From positions 2,418,001 through 2,482,000 of the forward strand of contig NZ_CP082269.1 in assembly GCF_019880405.1 (NCBI RefSeq): a stretch of DNA of 64,000 bases. Reading direction: 5' to 3'. This document shows, piece by piece, positions 19,436 to 29,525 of the stretch. Position 1 is the first letter of the stretch. Each line of letters begins with the position of its first letter. The notes under the pieces are model-generated. The model was not told where the DNA came from, did not search any database, and saw only the letters and a program-made list of their open reading frames with translations. A program made the position numbers and the translations under genes. Source of the stretch: Enterobacter sp. C2. GTDB taxonomy: Bacteria; Pseudomonadota; Gammaproteobacteria; Enterobacterales; Enterobacteriaceae.

Positions 19436-20692
19436 CTACTCCAGCCCGAGGCTGTTGCGCAGAATATGCAGGCGTTCATCGTCCCCGTTACGGGCAGCCT
19501 GCTGAAGTGATTTGGTTGGAGAGTGGATCAGGCGGTTGGTCAGCTTGCGGGCCAGATCCTGCACAATGGCCTGGGCATCGCCACCCTGCTCAAGCGCGGC
19601 AAGGGCTTTCGCGGTAAGCTCATCGCGTACCTGCTCTGCCTGGCCGCGATATTCACGGATCGTCTCGCTGGCGCTCTGGGCGCGCAGCCAGGCCATGAAC
19701 TCGCTGCTCTCCTGAGCAACGATGGTCTCCGCTTCCACGGCGGCGGCTTTCCGCTGCGCCAGGTTGTGCGAAATAATGCTTTGTAGGTCATCAACGCTGT
19801 AGAGATAGGCGTTCGCCAGCTTGCCGACTTCCGGCTCGACGTCGCGGGGAACGGCGATATCCACCAGCAGCATGGGCTGGTTACGCCGGGATTTCAGCGC
19901 GCGCTCAACCATGCCTTTACCGATAATCGGCAGCGGGCTGGCGGTAGAGCTAATGATGATATCCGCATCCTGCAGGCGGGCATCGATGTCGCTGAGGGAG
20001 ATCACCTCTGCGCCCACCTCACCGGCCAGCAGCTCGGCGCGTTCACGGGTGCGGTTGGCGATGATCATCTTCTGCACCTTATGCTCGCGCAGATGACGGG
20101 CCACCAGCTCAATGGTTTCACCCGCCCCCACCAGCAGCACCGTCACGCTGGAGAGCGACTCAAAGATCTGCCGCGCCAGCGTGCAGGCGGCAAAGGCCAC
20201 CGATACGGCGCTGGCGCCGATATCCGTTTCGGTACGTACCCGTTTGGCTACGGAGAAGGATTTCTGGAACATACGCTCCAGCGCGCTGGCGTTCAGGTGT
20301 CCACGGCTGGAATCGGCGAAGGCTTTTTTCACCTGGCCCAGGATCTGTGGCTCGCCCAGCACCAGCGAATCGAGGCCGCTGGCAACGCGCATCAGGTGGC
20401 TAACGGCATCGTTGTCCTGGTGCCAGTAGAGGCTTTTACGCAACTCGGCTTCATCCAGGTGATGATAGTCACATAGCCAACGAATAAGCGCTTCCTGCAG
20501 GTTGTCCTGCTCTTCTACGCTCAGGTATAGCTCGGTGCGGTTACACGTTGACAGGACTACCCCACCCTGCACCATGGGCTGCGCCAGCAGGCTCTCTAAG
20601 GCCTGGTCGAGCGTGTCCGGCGTGAACGTAACGCGTTCCCGCAGTGAGACAGGTGCCGTTTTGTGGTTGATGCCGAGCGCTAAAAGAGTCAT
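19436..20692 (-). CDS. hemA: Glutamyl-tRNA reductase
   Basis: HemA reduces glutamyl-tRNA to glutamate-1-semialdehyde with NADPH, the first committed step of heme biosynthesis by the C5 route. The 418-residue protein equals E. coli HemA in length. The catalytic Cys is in [13 protein letters not shown] (about residue 50), and the NADPH-binding fold begins at [17 protein letters not shown] (about 183-199). Many enterobacterial HemA proteins are degraded when heme is abundant through N-terminal determinants; the start [16 protein letters not shown] is conserved. It is divergent from lolB. Confidence 0.98.
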   Translation of the reverse strand: MTLLALGINHKTAPVSLRERVTFTPDTLDQALESLLAQPMVQGGVVLSTCNRTELYLSVEEQDNLQEALIRWLCDYHHLDEAELRKSLYWHQDNDAVSHLMRVASGLDSLVLGEPQILGQVKKAFADSSRGHLNASALERMFQKSFSVAKRVRTETDIGASAVSVAFAACTLARQIFESLSSVTVLLVGAGETIELVARHLREHKVQKMIIANRTRERAELLAGEVGAEVISLSDIDARLQDADIIISSTASPLPIIGKGMVERALKSRRNQPMLLVDIAVPRDVEPEVGKLANAYLYSVDDLQSIISHNLAQRKAAAVEAETIVAQESSEFMAWLRAQSASETIREYRGQAEQVRDELTAKALAALEQGGDAQAIVQDLARKLTNRLIHSPTKSLQQAARNGDDERLHILRNSLGLE

Positions 20693-20893
20693 GTCAGCGG
20701 GAGTAGTACCAGCGTTGATAAGGTTAGTCTGTGCGCATCATACAGGATGCGTCGGGTCAATAAAAGAGACAGCCCCCTTTTGGAGTAATTGGTAATTTCA
20801 TGATTTAAGACAACTTGAACGTAGACGGTATTCCTGCTCAGCGCTAGCATTAAAGATTATAACCGAAACGCACCACAAGGATTTGTCCTCATT

Positions 20894-21517
20894 ATGACTT
20901 TACCGGACCGTCGACTGCTTCGCCTGTTACCACTTGCAAGCCTGGTACTTACCGCCTGCTCTATTCATGCTCCGAAAGGCCCGGGTAAAAGTCCGGACTC
21001 GCCGCAGTGGCGTCAGCATCAGCAGGAGGTGCGTAACCTGAGCCAGTATCAGACGCGCGGGGCCTTTGCTTACCTCTCCGATAGCCAAAAGGTGTACGCC
21101 CGTTTCTTCTGGCAGCAGACTGGCCAGGATAACTACCGCCTACTGCTGACCAATCCTCTTGGCAGCACCGAGCTGGAGCTGAACGCCAGGCCGGGCAGCG
21201 TAGAGCTGGTGGATAACAAAGGCCAACATTACACCGCCACCGACGCCGAAGAGATGATTGGCAAGCTGACCGGCATGCCGATCCCACTGAACAGCCTGCG
21301 GCAGTGGATCCTCGGCCTGCCTGGCGACGCCACCGACTATAAGCTGGATAGCCAGTACCGTCTGAGCGAGCTCAACTATACCCAGAACGGCAAGACCTGG
21401 AAGGTCACCTACGGCGGCTACGATGCGAAATCTACTCCTGCAATGCCCTCCAATATGGAGCTCAACCAGGACGGTCAGCGGATCAAACTGAAGATGGATA
21501 ACTGGATTGTAAAATGA
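20894..21517 (+). CDS. lolB: Outer-membrane lipoprotein receptor LolB
   Basis: LolB is itself a lipoprotein and accepts lipoproteins from the periplasmic carrier LolA for insertion into the outer membrane. The signal peptide ends in the lipobox LVLTACS with the acylated Cys at about residue 22; the next residue is Ser, not Asp, so it should be sorted to the outer membrane. Conserved blocks include [20 protein letters not shown] and [14 protein letters not shown]. Length is 207 residues as in E. coli. The stop overlaps the ispE start (ATGATGA). Confidence 0.96.
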   Translation: MTLPDRRLLRLLPLASLVLTACSIHAPKGPGKSPDSPQWRQHQQEVRNLSQYQTRGAFAYLSDSQKVYARFFWQQTGQDNYRLLLTNPLGSTELELNARPGSVELVDNKGQHYTATDAEEMIGKLTGMPIPLNSLRQWILGLPGDATDYKLDSQYRLSELNYTQNGKTWKVTYGGYDAKSTPAMPSNMELNQDGQRIKLKMDNWIVK

Positions 21518-22389
21518 TGACCCAGTGGCCTTCGCCGGCAAAACTTAATCTTTTTTTATATATCACCGGCCAGCGGCGCGATGGTTATCATGACCTGCAG
21601 ACGCTGTTTCAGTTTCTCGACTACGGCGATACCCTCAGCATTGAACCGCGCAGCGACGGTAAGATCCGTCTGCTGACGCCGGTAGAGGGCGTGGCGGAGA
21701 GCGATAACCTGATCGTGCGCGCCGCCAAACTACTTCAGCAGGCAGCCACGGAGCGCGACTCCCTGCCTGCGGGCAGCGGCGCCGACATCCGCATCGATAA
21801 ACGTCTGCCGATGGGCGGCGGGCTGGGGGGAGGCTCCTCTAACGCGGCGACGGTGCTGGTCGCACTGAACCATCTCTGGGGCTGCGGACTGTCGGTGGAG
21901 GCGCTGGCGGCGCTGGGGTTAACCCTTGGCGCGGACGTACCGGTTTTCGTCCACGGTCATGCGGCCTTTGCCGAGGGCGTTGGCGAGGAGCTGACCCCCG
22001 TGGATCCGCCGGAAAAGTGGTATCTGGTGGCACACCCTGGCGTATATATTTCGACCCCGGTCATCTTCAACGATCCTGATTTGCCTCGCAATACGCCAAA
22101 GCGGTCAATTAATACGTTACTAAACTGTGAATTCGGCAACGATTGCGAGGTTATCGCAAGAAAACGTTTTCGCGAGGTTGATGCGGCGCTTTCCTGGCTG
22201 TTAGAATACGCGCCGTCGCGCCTGACTGGCACAGGAGCCTGCGTCTTTGCTGAATTTGACTCAGAGTCCTCCGCTCGTCAGGTGCTTGAGCAAGCCCCGG
22301 AATGGCTGCAGGGTTTTGTCGCGCGCGGCGTAAACGTGTCACCGCTGCATAAAAAACTGGTCAATTCGGAGCTAATTGAGACTCGGTGA
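21514..22389 (+). CDS. ispE: 4-diphosphocytidyl-2-C-methyl-D-erythritol kinase
   Basis: IspE phosphorylates CDP-methylerythritol with ATP in the MEP isoprenoid pathway. It is a GHMP-family kinase; the glycine-rich ATP-binding motif [17 protein letters not shown] is at about 96-112, and the substrate-binding start [11 protein letters not shown] is at residues 4-14. Length is 291 residues, close to the E. coli 283. Two adjacent ATG codons (21514 and 21517) are possible starts; both overlap the lolB stop. A PurR-like palindrome lies in its 3' third. Confidence 0.96.
   Translation: MMTQWPSPAKLNLFLYITGQRRDGYHDLQTLFQFLDYGDTLSIEPRSDGKIRLLTPVEGVAESDNLIVRAAKLLQQAATERDSLPAGSGADIRIDKRLPMGGGLGGGSSNAATVLVALNHLWGCGLSVEALAALGLTLGADVPVFVHGHAAFAEGVGEELTPVDPPEKWYLVAHPGVYISTPVIFNDPDLPRNTPKRSINTLLNCEFGNDCEVIARKRFREVDAALSWLLEYAPSRLTGTGACVFAEFDSESSARQVLEQAPEWLQGFVARGVNVSPLHKKLVNSELIETR
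22158..22173 (+). promoter_or_regulatory. PurR-like operator for prs, inside ispE
   Basis: AAGAAAACGTTTTCGC agrees at about 13 of 16 positions with a typical PurR operator and contains the perfect palindrome GAAAACGTTTTC. It codes for part of IspE and lies about 345 bp upstream of the prs start. E. coli prs has a long leader and is repressed by PurR, so the location is plausible. Confidence 0.5.
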
Positions 22390-22430
22390 CAACGTCACCT
22401 CTGATCCAGACGTTGCATCGCGCTCTTTAA

Positions 22431-23462
<1,032 letters not shown>

Positions 23463-23476
23463 TCGCGCTGTATACT

Positions 23477-23502
23477 AAAAACCCGCTTCGGCGGGTTTTT
23501 TT
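23477..23502 (+). terminator. Rho-independent terminator of prs
   Basis: Stem AAACCCGC/GCGGGTTT closed by a TTCG tetraloop and followed by a T run, 14 bp after the prs stop. Confidence 0.94.
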
Positions 23503-23588
23503 GTGTCTAAAAAAGCATTTGTATGATGTATTCACGCATTATCTATCATTCATATGGCGGATAATACGTGTATGAATGACTAGCCTTT

Positions 23589-25268
23589 ATGAAGATGATG
23601 AACCTTTCAGAGATTTTACCCTTCCGCGCGCTAATCGATGCATGCTGGAAAGAGAGATATACCTTCCCACGTTTCACCCGCGACCTGGTGGCGGGGATCA
23701 CCGTCGGCATCATTGCCATTCCACTGGCGATGGCGTTGGCTATCGGTAGCGGCGTCGCGCCGCAGTATGGCCTCTACACCTCGGCGGTGGCCGGGATTGT
23801 CATTGCCCTCTGCGGCGGCTCGCGCTTTAGCGTCTCCGGCCCTACGGCGGCATTCGTAGTGATCCTCTATCCGGTCTCCCAGCAGTTTGGTCTCGCGGGG
23901 CTGCTGGTGGCCACGCTTCTCTCCGGACTGTTTTTGATCCTCTTCGGCATCGCCCGCTTTGGCCGTCTGATCGAGTACATTCCGCTCCCCGTCACGCTGG
24001 GCTTTACCGCCGGGATTGGCATCACCATCGGCACCATGCAGATAAAAGATTTTCTTGGGCTGCAGATGGCTCAGGTGCCAGAGCACTATCTGCAGAAGGT
24101 TGGCGCGCTGGTGATGGCGCTGCCCACCCTTAATCTGGGAGATGCCGCCATCGGCGTGGTTACCCTTGGGGTGCTCATTCTCTGGCCGCGCCTCGGGATC
24201 CGCCTTCCAGGCCATCTTCCCGCCCTGCTGGCTGGCTGCGCGGTGATGGCGCTGGTTAAGCTGGCTGGCGTTGACGTGGCGACCATTGGATCGCGCTTTC
24301 ACTATCTGCTGGCCGATGGCACCCAGGGCAGCGGTATTCCGCAGCTTCTGCCCCAGCTGGTGTTGCCGTGGCAGATGCCCGGCTCCTCGTTTACCCTGAG
24401 CTGGGCCTCGGTGCAGGCGCTGCTGCCCGCCGCATTTTCCATGGCGATGCTTGGGGCAATTGAGTCTCTACTTTGCGCAGTGGTGCTCGACGGCATGACC
24501 GGCACGCGGCACAAAGCCAATAACGAGTTGATCGGTCAGGGGCTGGGCAACCTGATCGCCCCCTTCTTCGGCGGCATTACCGCGACCGCGGCAATTGCCC
24601 GTTCAGCGGCCAACGTACGCGCGGGCGCCACTTCGCCAGTGGCGGCGATTATCCACGCCCTGCTGGTGATCCTCGCCCTGCTGGCGCTCGCCCCCCTGCT
24701 CTCATGGCTGCCGCTGTCGGCCATGGCCGCGCTGCTGCTGATGGTGGCCTGGAACATGAGCGAAGCGCATAAGGTCGTTAACCTGCTGCGACGGGCACCG
24801 ACGGATGACATCATGGTGATGCTGATGTGCATGTCGCTGACGGTGCTGTTTGACATGGTTATCGCTATCAGCGTCGGCATCGTGCTGGCATCGCTGCTCT
24901 TTATGCGCCGCATCGCCCGTATGACCCGCCTCGCGCCGGTTAACGTCGAGGTACCCGATGACGTCACCGTGCTGCGGGTCATTGGGCCGCTCTTCTTCGC
25001 TGCGGCCGACGGGCTGTTTACCGATCTGGAGTCACAGATTGCTGGCAAGCGAATCGTGGTGCTGAAGTGCGACGCGGTACCGGTGCTGGACGCAGGCGGA
25101 CTGGATGCCTTCCAGCGCTTTGTTAAACGGCTGCCGGAAGGCTGTGAGCTGCGGGTCAGCAACCTGGAGTTTCAGCCCCTGCGCACGATGGCGCGCGCAG
25201 GCGTGAAGCCGATTGCCGGGCGGCTGGCGTTCTACCCTGACCGGCAAGCGGCGCTGGCGGACCTGTAA
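23589..25268 (+). CDS. dauA: C4-dicarboxylic acid transporter DauA (SulP family)
   Basis: DauA (YchM) is an inner-membrane SLC26/SulP transporter that takes up succinate and related dicarboxylates aerobically at acidic pH. The 559-residue protein has the same length as E. coli DauA. It has a large hydrophobic domain (about 25-430) including the SulP signature [17 protein letters not shown], then a C-terminal cytoplasmic STAS domain (about 440-550) with [21 protein letters not shown] few N-terminal residues differ from E. coli ([11 protein letters not shown]). It stands alone downstream of the prs terminator and converges on the MerR-type gene. Confidence 0.95.
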   Translation: MKMMNLSEILPFRALIDACWKERYTFPRFTRDLVAGITVGIIAIPLAMALAIGSGVAPQYGLYTSAVAGIVIALCGGSRFSVSGPTAAFVVILYPVSQQFGLAGLLVATLLSGLFLILFGIARFGRLIEYIPLPVTLGFTAGIGITIGTMQIKDFLGLQMAQVPEHYLQKVGALVMALPTLNLGDAAIGVVTLGVLILWPRLGIRLPGHLPALLAGCAVMALVKLAGVDVATIGSRFHYLLADGTQGSGIPQLLPQLVLPWQMPGSSFTLSWASVQALLPAAFSMAMLGAIESLLCAVVLDGMTGTRHKANNELIGQGLGNLIAPFFGGITATAAIARSAANVRAGATSPVAAIIHALLVILALLALAPLLSWLPLSAMAALLLMVAWNMSEAHKVVNLLRRAPTDDIMVMLMCMSLTVLFDMVIAISVGIVLASLLFMRRIARMTRLAPVNVEVPDDVTVLRVIGPLFFAAADGLFTDLESQIAGKRIVVLKCDAVPVLDAGGLDAFQRFVKRLPEGCELRVSNLEFQPLRTMARAGVKPIAGRLAFYPDRQAALADL

Positions 25269-25271
25269 TAA

Positions 25272-26312
25272 TTAGAATGCAGCGTATCGACGCTGCATCA
25301 TTACCCCAATCGCCTGCTGCAGCCAGCCCAGCACCTCAGGAGTCATCCAGGTCCCCTTCATCAGCAGCGGCTCCTGCTGCATAGCAACACGGAATTTCTG
25401 CTGGGTAGCGGGATTATCCCCGGCGTAGGACTGGAAAAGCCCAAGCCAGTTCTGCGCCAGCTGCTGACCCTGCTCAGACGCAGGATCGCACCCCTCCCGC
25501 GTGGCCTGGTGCAGCTTCGCCACCAGCGGTGGCCATTCCATTAGCCGGTCAAAATAGTGCGCACGGGTAAAAGCCATCTCCTGCGGGGTAAGATAACGCT
25601 GCCAGATAGCCAGCTTGCTCTCTGCAAAGGCGCGGGTGATGTAGTCGATAATCTGCGGCGTAATGCCCGTTCGCTCGCGCATCTGCGGTTCCACGCTGTG
25701 CATCTCATTAAGACGGGACAGAAACTCCGGTTTGCCCGCCGTATCCTGCTCCAGACGATCCATCCAGCGGATCGCCAGATCCATGGCTTTGGCATCGGTC
25801 TCGGCAACCTTTTGCGCCATCAGGGTCTGCGCTTCCTTGACCAGCGCCGCCCAGAGGGAGGCCAGCCGTTCGCCTTCGGCAGCGAACGGCAGCTGCTGTA
25901 GCTCTTCTTTGGTAAACCAGCGATCGTACATAGTCATTAACTCCAGAGTCTGTAGCCAGGACTCCAGATCCGGTTCGCTCTCATTTTCCAGCCCGATACG
26001 CAGCGAGCAAAGCTGGTCGCGTAGCGTATGGATGCTGCGTAGCTGCCTGTCCAGCAGCGCGATTTGCGCATCGAGCAGTTCGGGAAGTGAGAGCGTATCC
26101 TGCTCCAGAAAGTCCTTGATTTCGGCAAGCTCCAGTCCTGCTTTTGCCAGCGCCTGGATCATATGCAGGCGCTGCACATCCGCAAGGTTATAAAGCCGGT
26201 AGCCTGCCTCGCTTCTGGCGGAAGGCAGCAGCAGCCCGGTTTGTTCGTAGTGATGTAACGTGCGAACGGTGATGCCAGCGCGTTTTGCCAGCTCGCCTAC
26301 CTGAATTAACAT
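25272..26312 (-). CDS. MerR-family transcriptional regulator with a TipAS-like domain
   Basis: The N-terminal winged helix (about 1-75, [20 protein letters not shown] then [16 protein letters not shown]) is typical of MerR activators that untwist long-spacer promoters. A dimerisation coiled coil spans about 75-120. The C-terminal part (about 130-346) resembles the TipAS/antibiotic-recognition fold, of which Streptomyces TipA is the type, so it may sense a hydrophobic or peptide-like drug; the ligand is not known. At 346 residues it is longer than typical TipA proteins (about 253). Its own promoter has the MerR layout, so autoregulation is likely. No obvious efflux target adjoins it. Confidence 0.83.
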   Translation of the reverse strand: MLIQVGELAKRAGITVRTLHHYEQTGLLLPSARSEAGYRLYNLADVQRLHMIQALAKAGLELAEIKDFLEQDTLSLPELLDAQIALLDRQLRSIHTLRDQLCSLRIGLENESEPDLESWLQTLELMTMYDRWFTKEELQQLPFAAEGERLASLWAALVKEAQTLMAQKVAETDAKAMDLAIRWMDRLEQDTAGKPEFLSRLNEMHSVEPQMRERTGITPQIIDYITRAFAESKLAIWQRYLTPQEMAFTRAHYFDRLMEWPPLVAKLHQATREGCDPASEQGQQLAQNWLGLFQSYAGDNPATQQKFRVAMQQEPLLMKGTWMTPEVLGWLQQAIGVMMQRRYAAF

Positions 26313-26341
26313 TGCTGCTCCTTGTCCTAACCAGTTGCGCT

Positions 26342-26372
26342 ACTCTGGGGCCTTACGTTACGTGAGGGTCAA
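26342..26372 (-). promoter_or_regulatory. MerR-type long-spacer promoter of the TipAS regulator
   Basis: On the minus strand TTGACC and CAGAGT are separated by 19 bp that contain the near-palindrome CCTCACGTAACGTAAGG, the standard binding arrangement for MerR-family activators. The gene start is about 30 bp downstream. Confidence 0.72.
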
Positions 26373-26392
26373 TGGACTCGCAAAAAAAACGT

Positions 26393-26419
26393 AAAAAAAA
26401 CGACTCCTGAGAGTCGTTT
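26393..26419 (-). terminator. Rho-independent terminator of ychH
   Basis: On the minus strand the 9-bp stem AAACGACTC/GAGTCGTTT with a four-base loop is followed by a run of T. It lies 47 bp after the ychH stop, beyond a REP-like element. Confidence 0.88.
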
Positions 26420-26420
26420 A

Positions 26421-26450
26421 GTGTTGGATAAGCGCAGCGCCACCCGACAA
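26421..26450 (-). repeat. REP-like palindromic element downstream of ychH
   Basis: Read on the minus strand the element is TTGTCGGGTGGCGCTGCGCTT followed by ATCCAACAC, a recognisable enterobacterial REP (PU) sequence with its GTCGGGTGGCGCT head. It sits between the ychH stop and the ychH terminator. Confidence 0.75.
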
Positions 26451-26465
26451 AATTGCTGGTTATCA

Positions 26466-26741
26466 TCAGCTATGCTTATGCTGATCCCGGCGGCAGCGCT
26501 TGTCGTAGTGGCGCACCCACCAGTACTTGTCGCACACCTGCTCGTGGCCGCCGATGCGCGCCCCTGCCAGCCAGAGAATAGCCCCCAGGAAGATGCTAAG
26601 AATGGCCCCATGGGCGAAGTACTGCGGCAGGTTAAGCTGCGGAAGCTGATTTAAGATGGAGTAACCGACGCCAACGACCATCACCACTAACCCTAAACCC
26701 ATAAGCGCATTACCGAGTCTCGATGCGTTTTTGCGTTTCAT
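26466..26741 (-). CDS. ychH: Stress-induced membrane protein YchH
   Basis: YchH is a small inner-membrane protein whose gene is induced by several stresses in E. coli; its molecular role is unknown. The 91-residue protein matches E. coli YchH, with two hydrophobic segments (about 10-30 and 45-62) and a charged tail containing EQVCDKYWWVRHYDKRCRR. The ATG is preceded by GGAGGTGAC. A CRP-like site lies about 85 bp upstream. Confidence 0.94.
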   Translation of the reverse strand: MKRKNASRLGNALMGLGLVVMVVGVGYSILNQLPQLNLPQYFAHGAILSIFLGAILWLAGARIGGHEQVCDKYWWVRHYDKRCRRDQHKHS

Positions 26742-26824
26742 ATGTCACCTCCGCCGTTGTGGTCTGAACGGGAAACATCCCCAATCCTTATGGATAAAGT
26801 ATAGGCAGGGCCTCTTTGTCAGGG

Positions 26825-26840
26825 TGCGGGCGGGATCACA
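26825..26840 (-). promoter_or_regulatory. Candidate CRP site for ychH
   Basis: TGCGG-N6-TCACA matches the CRP consensus TGTGA-N6-TCACA at eight of ten positions with exact spacing. E. coli ychH is reported as CRP-regulated, so the position 84 bp upstream of the start is sensible. Confidence 0.45.
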
Positions 26841-27014
26841 TTTATAAATATCTTATTCACAGAACTTTACATATAAACCGCTGAACTCAATCAACTTCTA
26901 ATAGTTGTTAAAAGCAATTATTCCTGTTTTTATCTTTTAGCGGCAGAATTTTGTCAACGCCCGCGCTACCACGTAAACTACGCGCCAAAGAGTGAACTTT
27001 TCAGGAAAAGAGAC

Positions 27015-27599
27015 GTGACGATTAAACTGATTGTCGGCCTTGCCAACCCGGGCGCAGAGTATGCGGCTACCCGTCATAACGCCGGGGCCTGGTATGTCGA
27101 CCTGCTGGCAGAACGCTATCGCGCCCCGCTGCGGGAAGAGCCTAAATTCTTTGGCTTTACTTCACGTATTAACCTGGCGGGTGAAGATGTTCGCCTGCTG
27201 GTGCCGACAACCTTTATGAACCTCAGCGGTAAAGCCGTGGCGGCGATGGCAACTTTCTACCGCATCAACCCGGATGAGGTGCTGGTGGCCCACGACGAGC
27301 TGGATCTTCCTCCCGGCGTGGCAAAGTTTAAGCTGGGCGGCGGCCACGGCGGTCATAACGGCTTGAAAGATATCATCAGCAAGTTTGGCAATAACCCCAA
27401 CTTTCACCGCTTACGCGTGGGAATTGGTCATCCGGGGGATAAAAACAAAGTTGTAGGTTTTGTACTGGGCAAACCGCCCGCCTCTGAACAGAAGCTAATT
27501 GATGATGCCGTTGACGAAGCGGTGCGTTGCACCGAGCTGTGGCTGAAAGAGGATCTGGTCAAAGCGACCAATCGACTGCACGCGTTTAAGGCGCAGTAG
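27015..27599 (+). CDS. pth: Peptidyl-tRNA hydrolase
   Basis: Pth releases peptides from peptidyl-tRNAs that drop off ribosomes, recycling tRNA; it is essential in E. coli. The 194-residue sequence carries the catalytic His in [14 protein letters not shown] (about residue 20) and the Asp in [12 protein letters not shown] (about 93), with [13 protein letters not shown] following. It starts at GTG, as in E. coli, preceded by AGGAAAAGAG. It is 126 bp upstream of ychF, with which it is usually co-transcribed. Confidence 0.97.
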   Translation: MTIKLIVGLANPGAEYAATRHNAGAWYVDLLAERYRAPLREEPKFFGFTSRINLAGEDVRLLVPTTFMNLSGKAVAAMATFYRINPDEVLVAHDELDLPPGVAKFKLGGGHGGHNGLKDIISKFGNNPNFHRLRVGIGHPGDKNKVVGFVLGKPPASEQKLIDDAVDEAVRCTELWLKEDLVKATNRLHAFKAQ

Positions 27600-27725
27600 C
27601 CCTGGGCGATGCCATTTTTGCCGCGCAGCGCGTCTGTAACGTGTATAATAGGCTAAGTTATTAACTTTTCAGCAATCTGTTTCATCTAACAGGTTGATTA
27701 TCAAGATATTAAGGTGATGTAAACC

Positions 27726-28820
27726 ATGGGATTCAAATGCGGTATCGTCGGCTTGCCGAACGTCGGTAAATCTACCCTGTTCAATGCGCTGACCAAGGCG
27801 GGCATCGAAGCTGCCAACTTCCCGTTCTGTACTATTGAACCGAATACCGGCGTGGTGCCGATGCCGGATCCGCGCCTCGATCAGCTGGCGGAGATCGTTA
27901 AGCCCCAGCGCATTCTGCCAACTACGATGGAGTTCGTTGACATCGCTGGCCTGGTAAAAGGCGCGTCCAAAGGTGAAGGCCTGGGTAACCAGTTCCTGAC
28001 CAACATCCGTGAAACCGAAGCTATCGGTCACGTGGTGCGCTGCTTTGAGAATGACAACATCATCCACGTAAATAACAAAGTGGATCCCGCTGACGATATC
28101 GAGGTGATCAACACCGAGCTGGCGCTTTCTGACCTCGATACCTGCGAGCGCGCACTGCATCGCGTGCAGAAGCGAGCCAAAGGCGGCGATAAAGACGCAA
28201 AAGCGGAACAGGCCGCGCTGGAAAAATGCCTGCCGCAGCTGGAAAACGCTGGCATGCTGCGCGCGCTGAAAAATCTGACGGAAGAAGACAAGGCTGCCAT
28301 TAAGTACCTGAGCTTCCTGACGCTGAAACCGACCATGTACATCGCTAACGTCAACGAAGACGGTTTTGAAAACAACCCGTACCTCGACAAAGTGCGTGAA
28401 ATCGCTGCTGCGGAAGGTTCAGTGGTAGTTGCTGTCTGCGCCGCCGTGGAGTCTGACATTGCCGAGCTGGACGATGCCGACCGTGATGAATTTATGGCCG
28501 AGCTGGGTCTGGAAGAGCCGGGCCTGAACCGCGTTATTCGCGCTGGCTATGAACTGCTGAACCTGCAAACCTACTTCACCGCCGGTGTGAAAGAGGTTCG
28601 CGCCTGGACTATCCCGGTGGGCGCAACCGCCCCGCAGGCCGCAGGCAAGATCCACACCGATTTCGAAAAGGGCTTCATCCGTGCCCAGACCATCGCTTTT
28701 GAAGACTTTATTACCTATAAAGGCGAACAGGGTGCAAAAGAGGCCGGTAAGATGCGTGCCGAAGGCAAAGACTACATCGTGAAAGATGGCGATGTAATGA
28801 ACTTCCTGTTCAACGTCTAA
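27726..28820 (+). CDS. ychF: Redox-responsive ATPase YchF (OLA1 family)
   Basis: YchF is an Obg-related P-loop protein that hydrolyses ATP in preference to GTP, binds ribosomes and is linked to the oxidative stress response. The P-loop is [14 protein letters not shown] at about 9-22, the G3-type motif DIAGLVKGA is at about 69-77, and the TGS-like domain closes the protein ([15 protein letters not shown]). The 364 residues agree with E. coli (363). A strong terminator follows; conserved gene order stops here and the Rhs locus begins. Confidence 0.97.
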   Translation: MGFKCGIVGLPNVGKSTLFNALTKAGIEAANFPFCTIEPNTGVVPMPDPRLDQLAEIVKPQRILPTTMEFVDIAGLVKGASKGEGLGNQFLTNIRETEAIGHVVRCFENDNIIHVNNKVDPADDIEVINTELALSDLDTCERALHRVQKRAKGGDKDAKAEQAALEKCLPQLENAGMLRALKNLTEEDKAAIKYLSFLTLKPTMYIANVNEDGFENNPYLDKVREIAAAEGSVVVAVCAAVESDIAELDDADRDEFMAELGLEEPGLNRVIRAGYELLNLQTYFTAGVKEVRAWTIPVGATAPQAAGKIHTDFEKGFIRAQTIAFEDFITYKGEQGAKEAGKMRAEGKDYIVKDGDVMNFLFNV

Positions 28821-28840
28821 CCTCTCCTGCTGCAAATAAG

Positions 28841-28868
28841 AATCCACGCTTCGGCGTGGATTTTTTTC
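28841..28868 (+). terminator. Rho-independent terminator of ychF
   Basis: A 9-bp stem AATCCACGC/GCGTGGATT with a TTCG loop is followed by seven T. Confidence 0.94.
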
Positions 28869-29070
28869 ATCCCTATTAACAATCCCTCTAATAATCAGCC
28901 ATATAGCCTCAAGCTGTCTGAATTTTCAAATTTCAGCAACAACCCTGCCCTAAATCAAATTAACAGCGCGTAACTCCACTTGGTCGATTGAAATTTCCTG
29001 CCGGAAGTATTTAATGCCAGAGCATTAGAGACCTTCTATTTATCTGCAACATACGTCAGGGACGCGCTAC

Positions 29071-29508
29071 ATGTCGGAACTCAATTCATTCAGTCTGCTC
29101 AATGAAGGTCAGGTAACGCTTCCTGAGGGTTATCAGGATCGTACCGTCAATATCTTTACGTCCTTTGATAAGGACGCCCCCTCATTCACCGTATCCCGCG
29201 ATAGCCTCGATCCGAGCGAAGCCCTTTCTGCCTACATTGACCGCCAGCTTGCTCAGATGCAGCAGCACCTTAAACAGTGGCAGCAGAGCGCGCGCTGCCC
29301 TGCCACGCTGGGCGAGAGCGTGTTGCTCGGTGAGATTGTTCATGGCAGCTACCAGCGAAGCGGGAGGCAGGTCTGGCAGCAGCAGGCCGTGTTTAATCCG
29401 CAAAGAGCACACATCCTTGTGTTCACTATGACCGCAACGGTGATGCTGACAGAGGCGGACAGTGTCCTGTTCCACTCCTTGCTTAAAAGCTTTCGTCCCC
29501 ACGCCTGA
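29071..29508 (+). CDS. EagR-type Rhs effector chaperone (DUF1795)
   Basis: Eag proteins are small cytoplasmic chaperones that shield the N-terminal membrane segments of PAAR-Rhs effectors and help load them on the type VI secretion spike. The 145-residue protein fits the DUF1795/DcrB-like family: it starts with FSLLNEGQVTLPEGYQDRTVNIF and contains FTVSRDSLDPSEALSAYIDRQL. It lies 17 bp upstream of the rhs gene, and the rhs product has the pre-PAAR and transmembrane region such chaperones bind. No type VI apparatus genes are in the window. Confidence 0.88.
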   Translation: MSELNSFSLLNEGQVTLPEGYQDRTVNIFTSFDKDAPSFTVSRDSLDPSEALSAYIDRQLAQMQQHLKQWQQSARCPATLGESVLLGEIVHGSYQRSGRQVWQQQAVFNPQRAHILVFTMTATVMLTEADSVLFHSLLKSFRPHA

Positions 29509-29525
29509 CAACAGGGAGAGTTGTT

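Noticed and set aside
23521-23588. Imperfect inverted repeat ATTCACGCATTAT / ATAATACGTGTATGAAT before dauA
   Set aside because: Several mismatches and an insertion; not strong enough to list as an operator.
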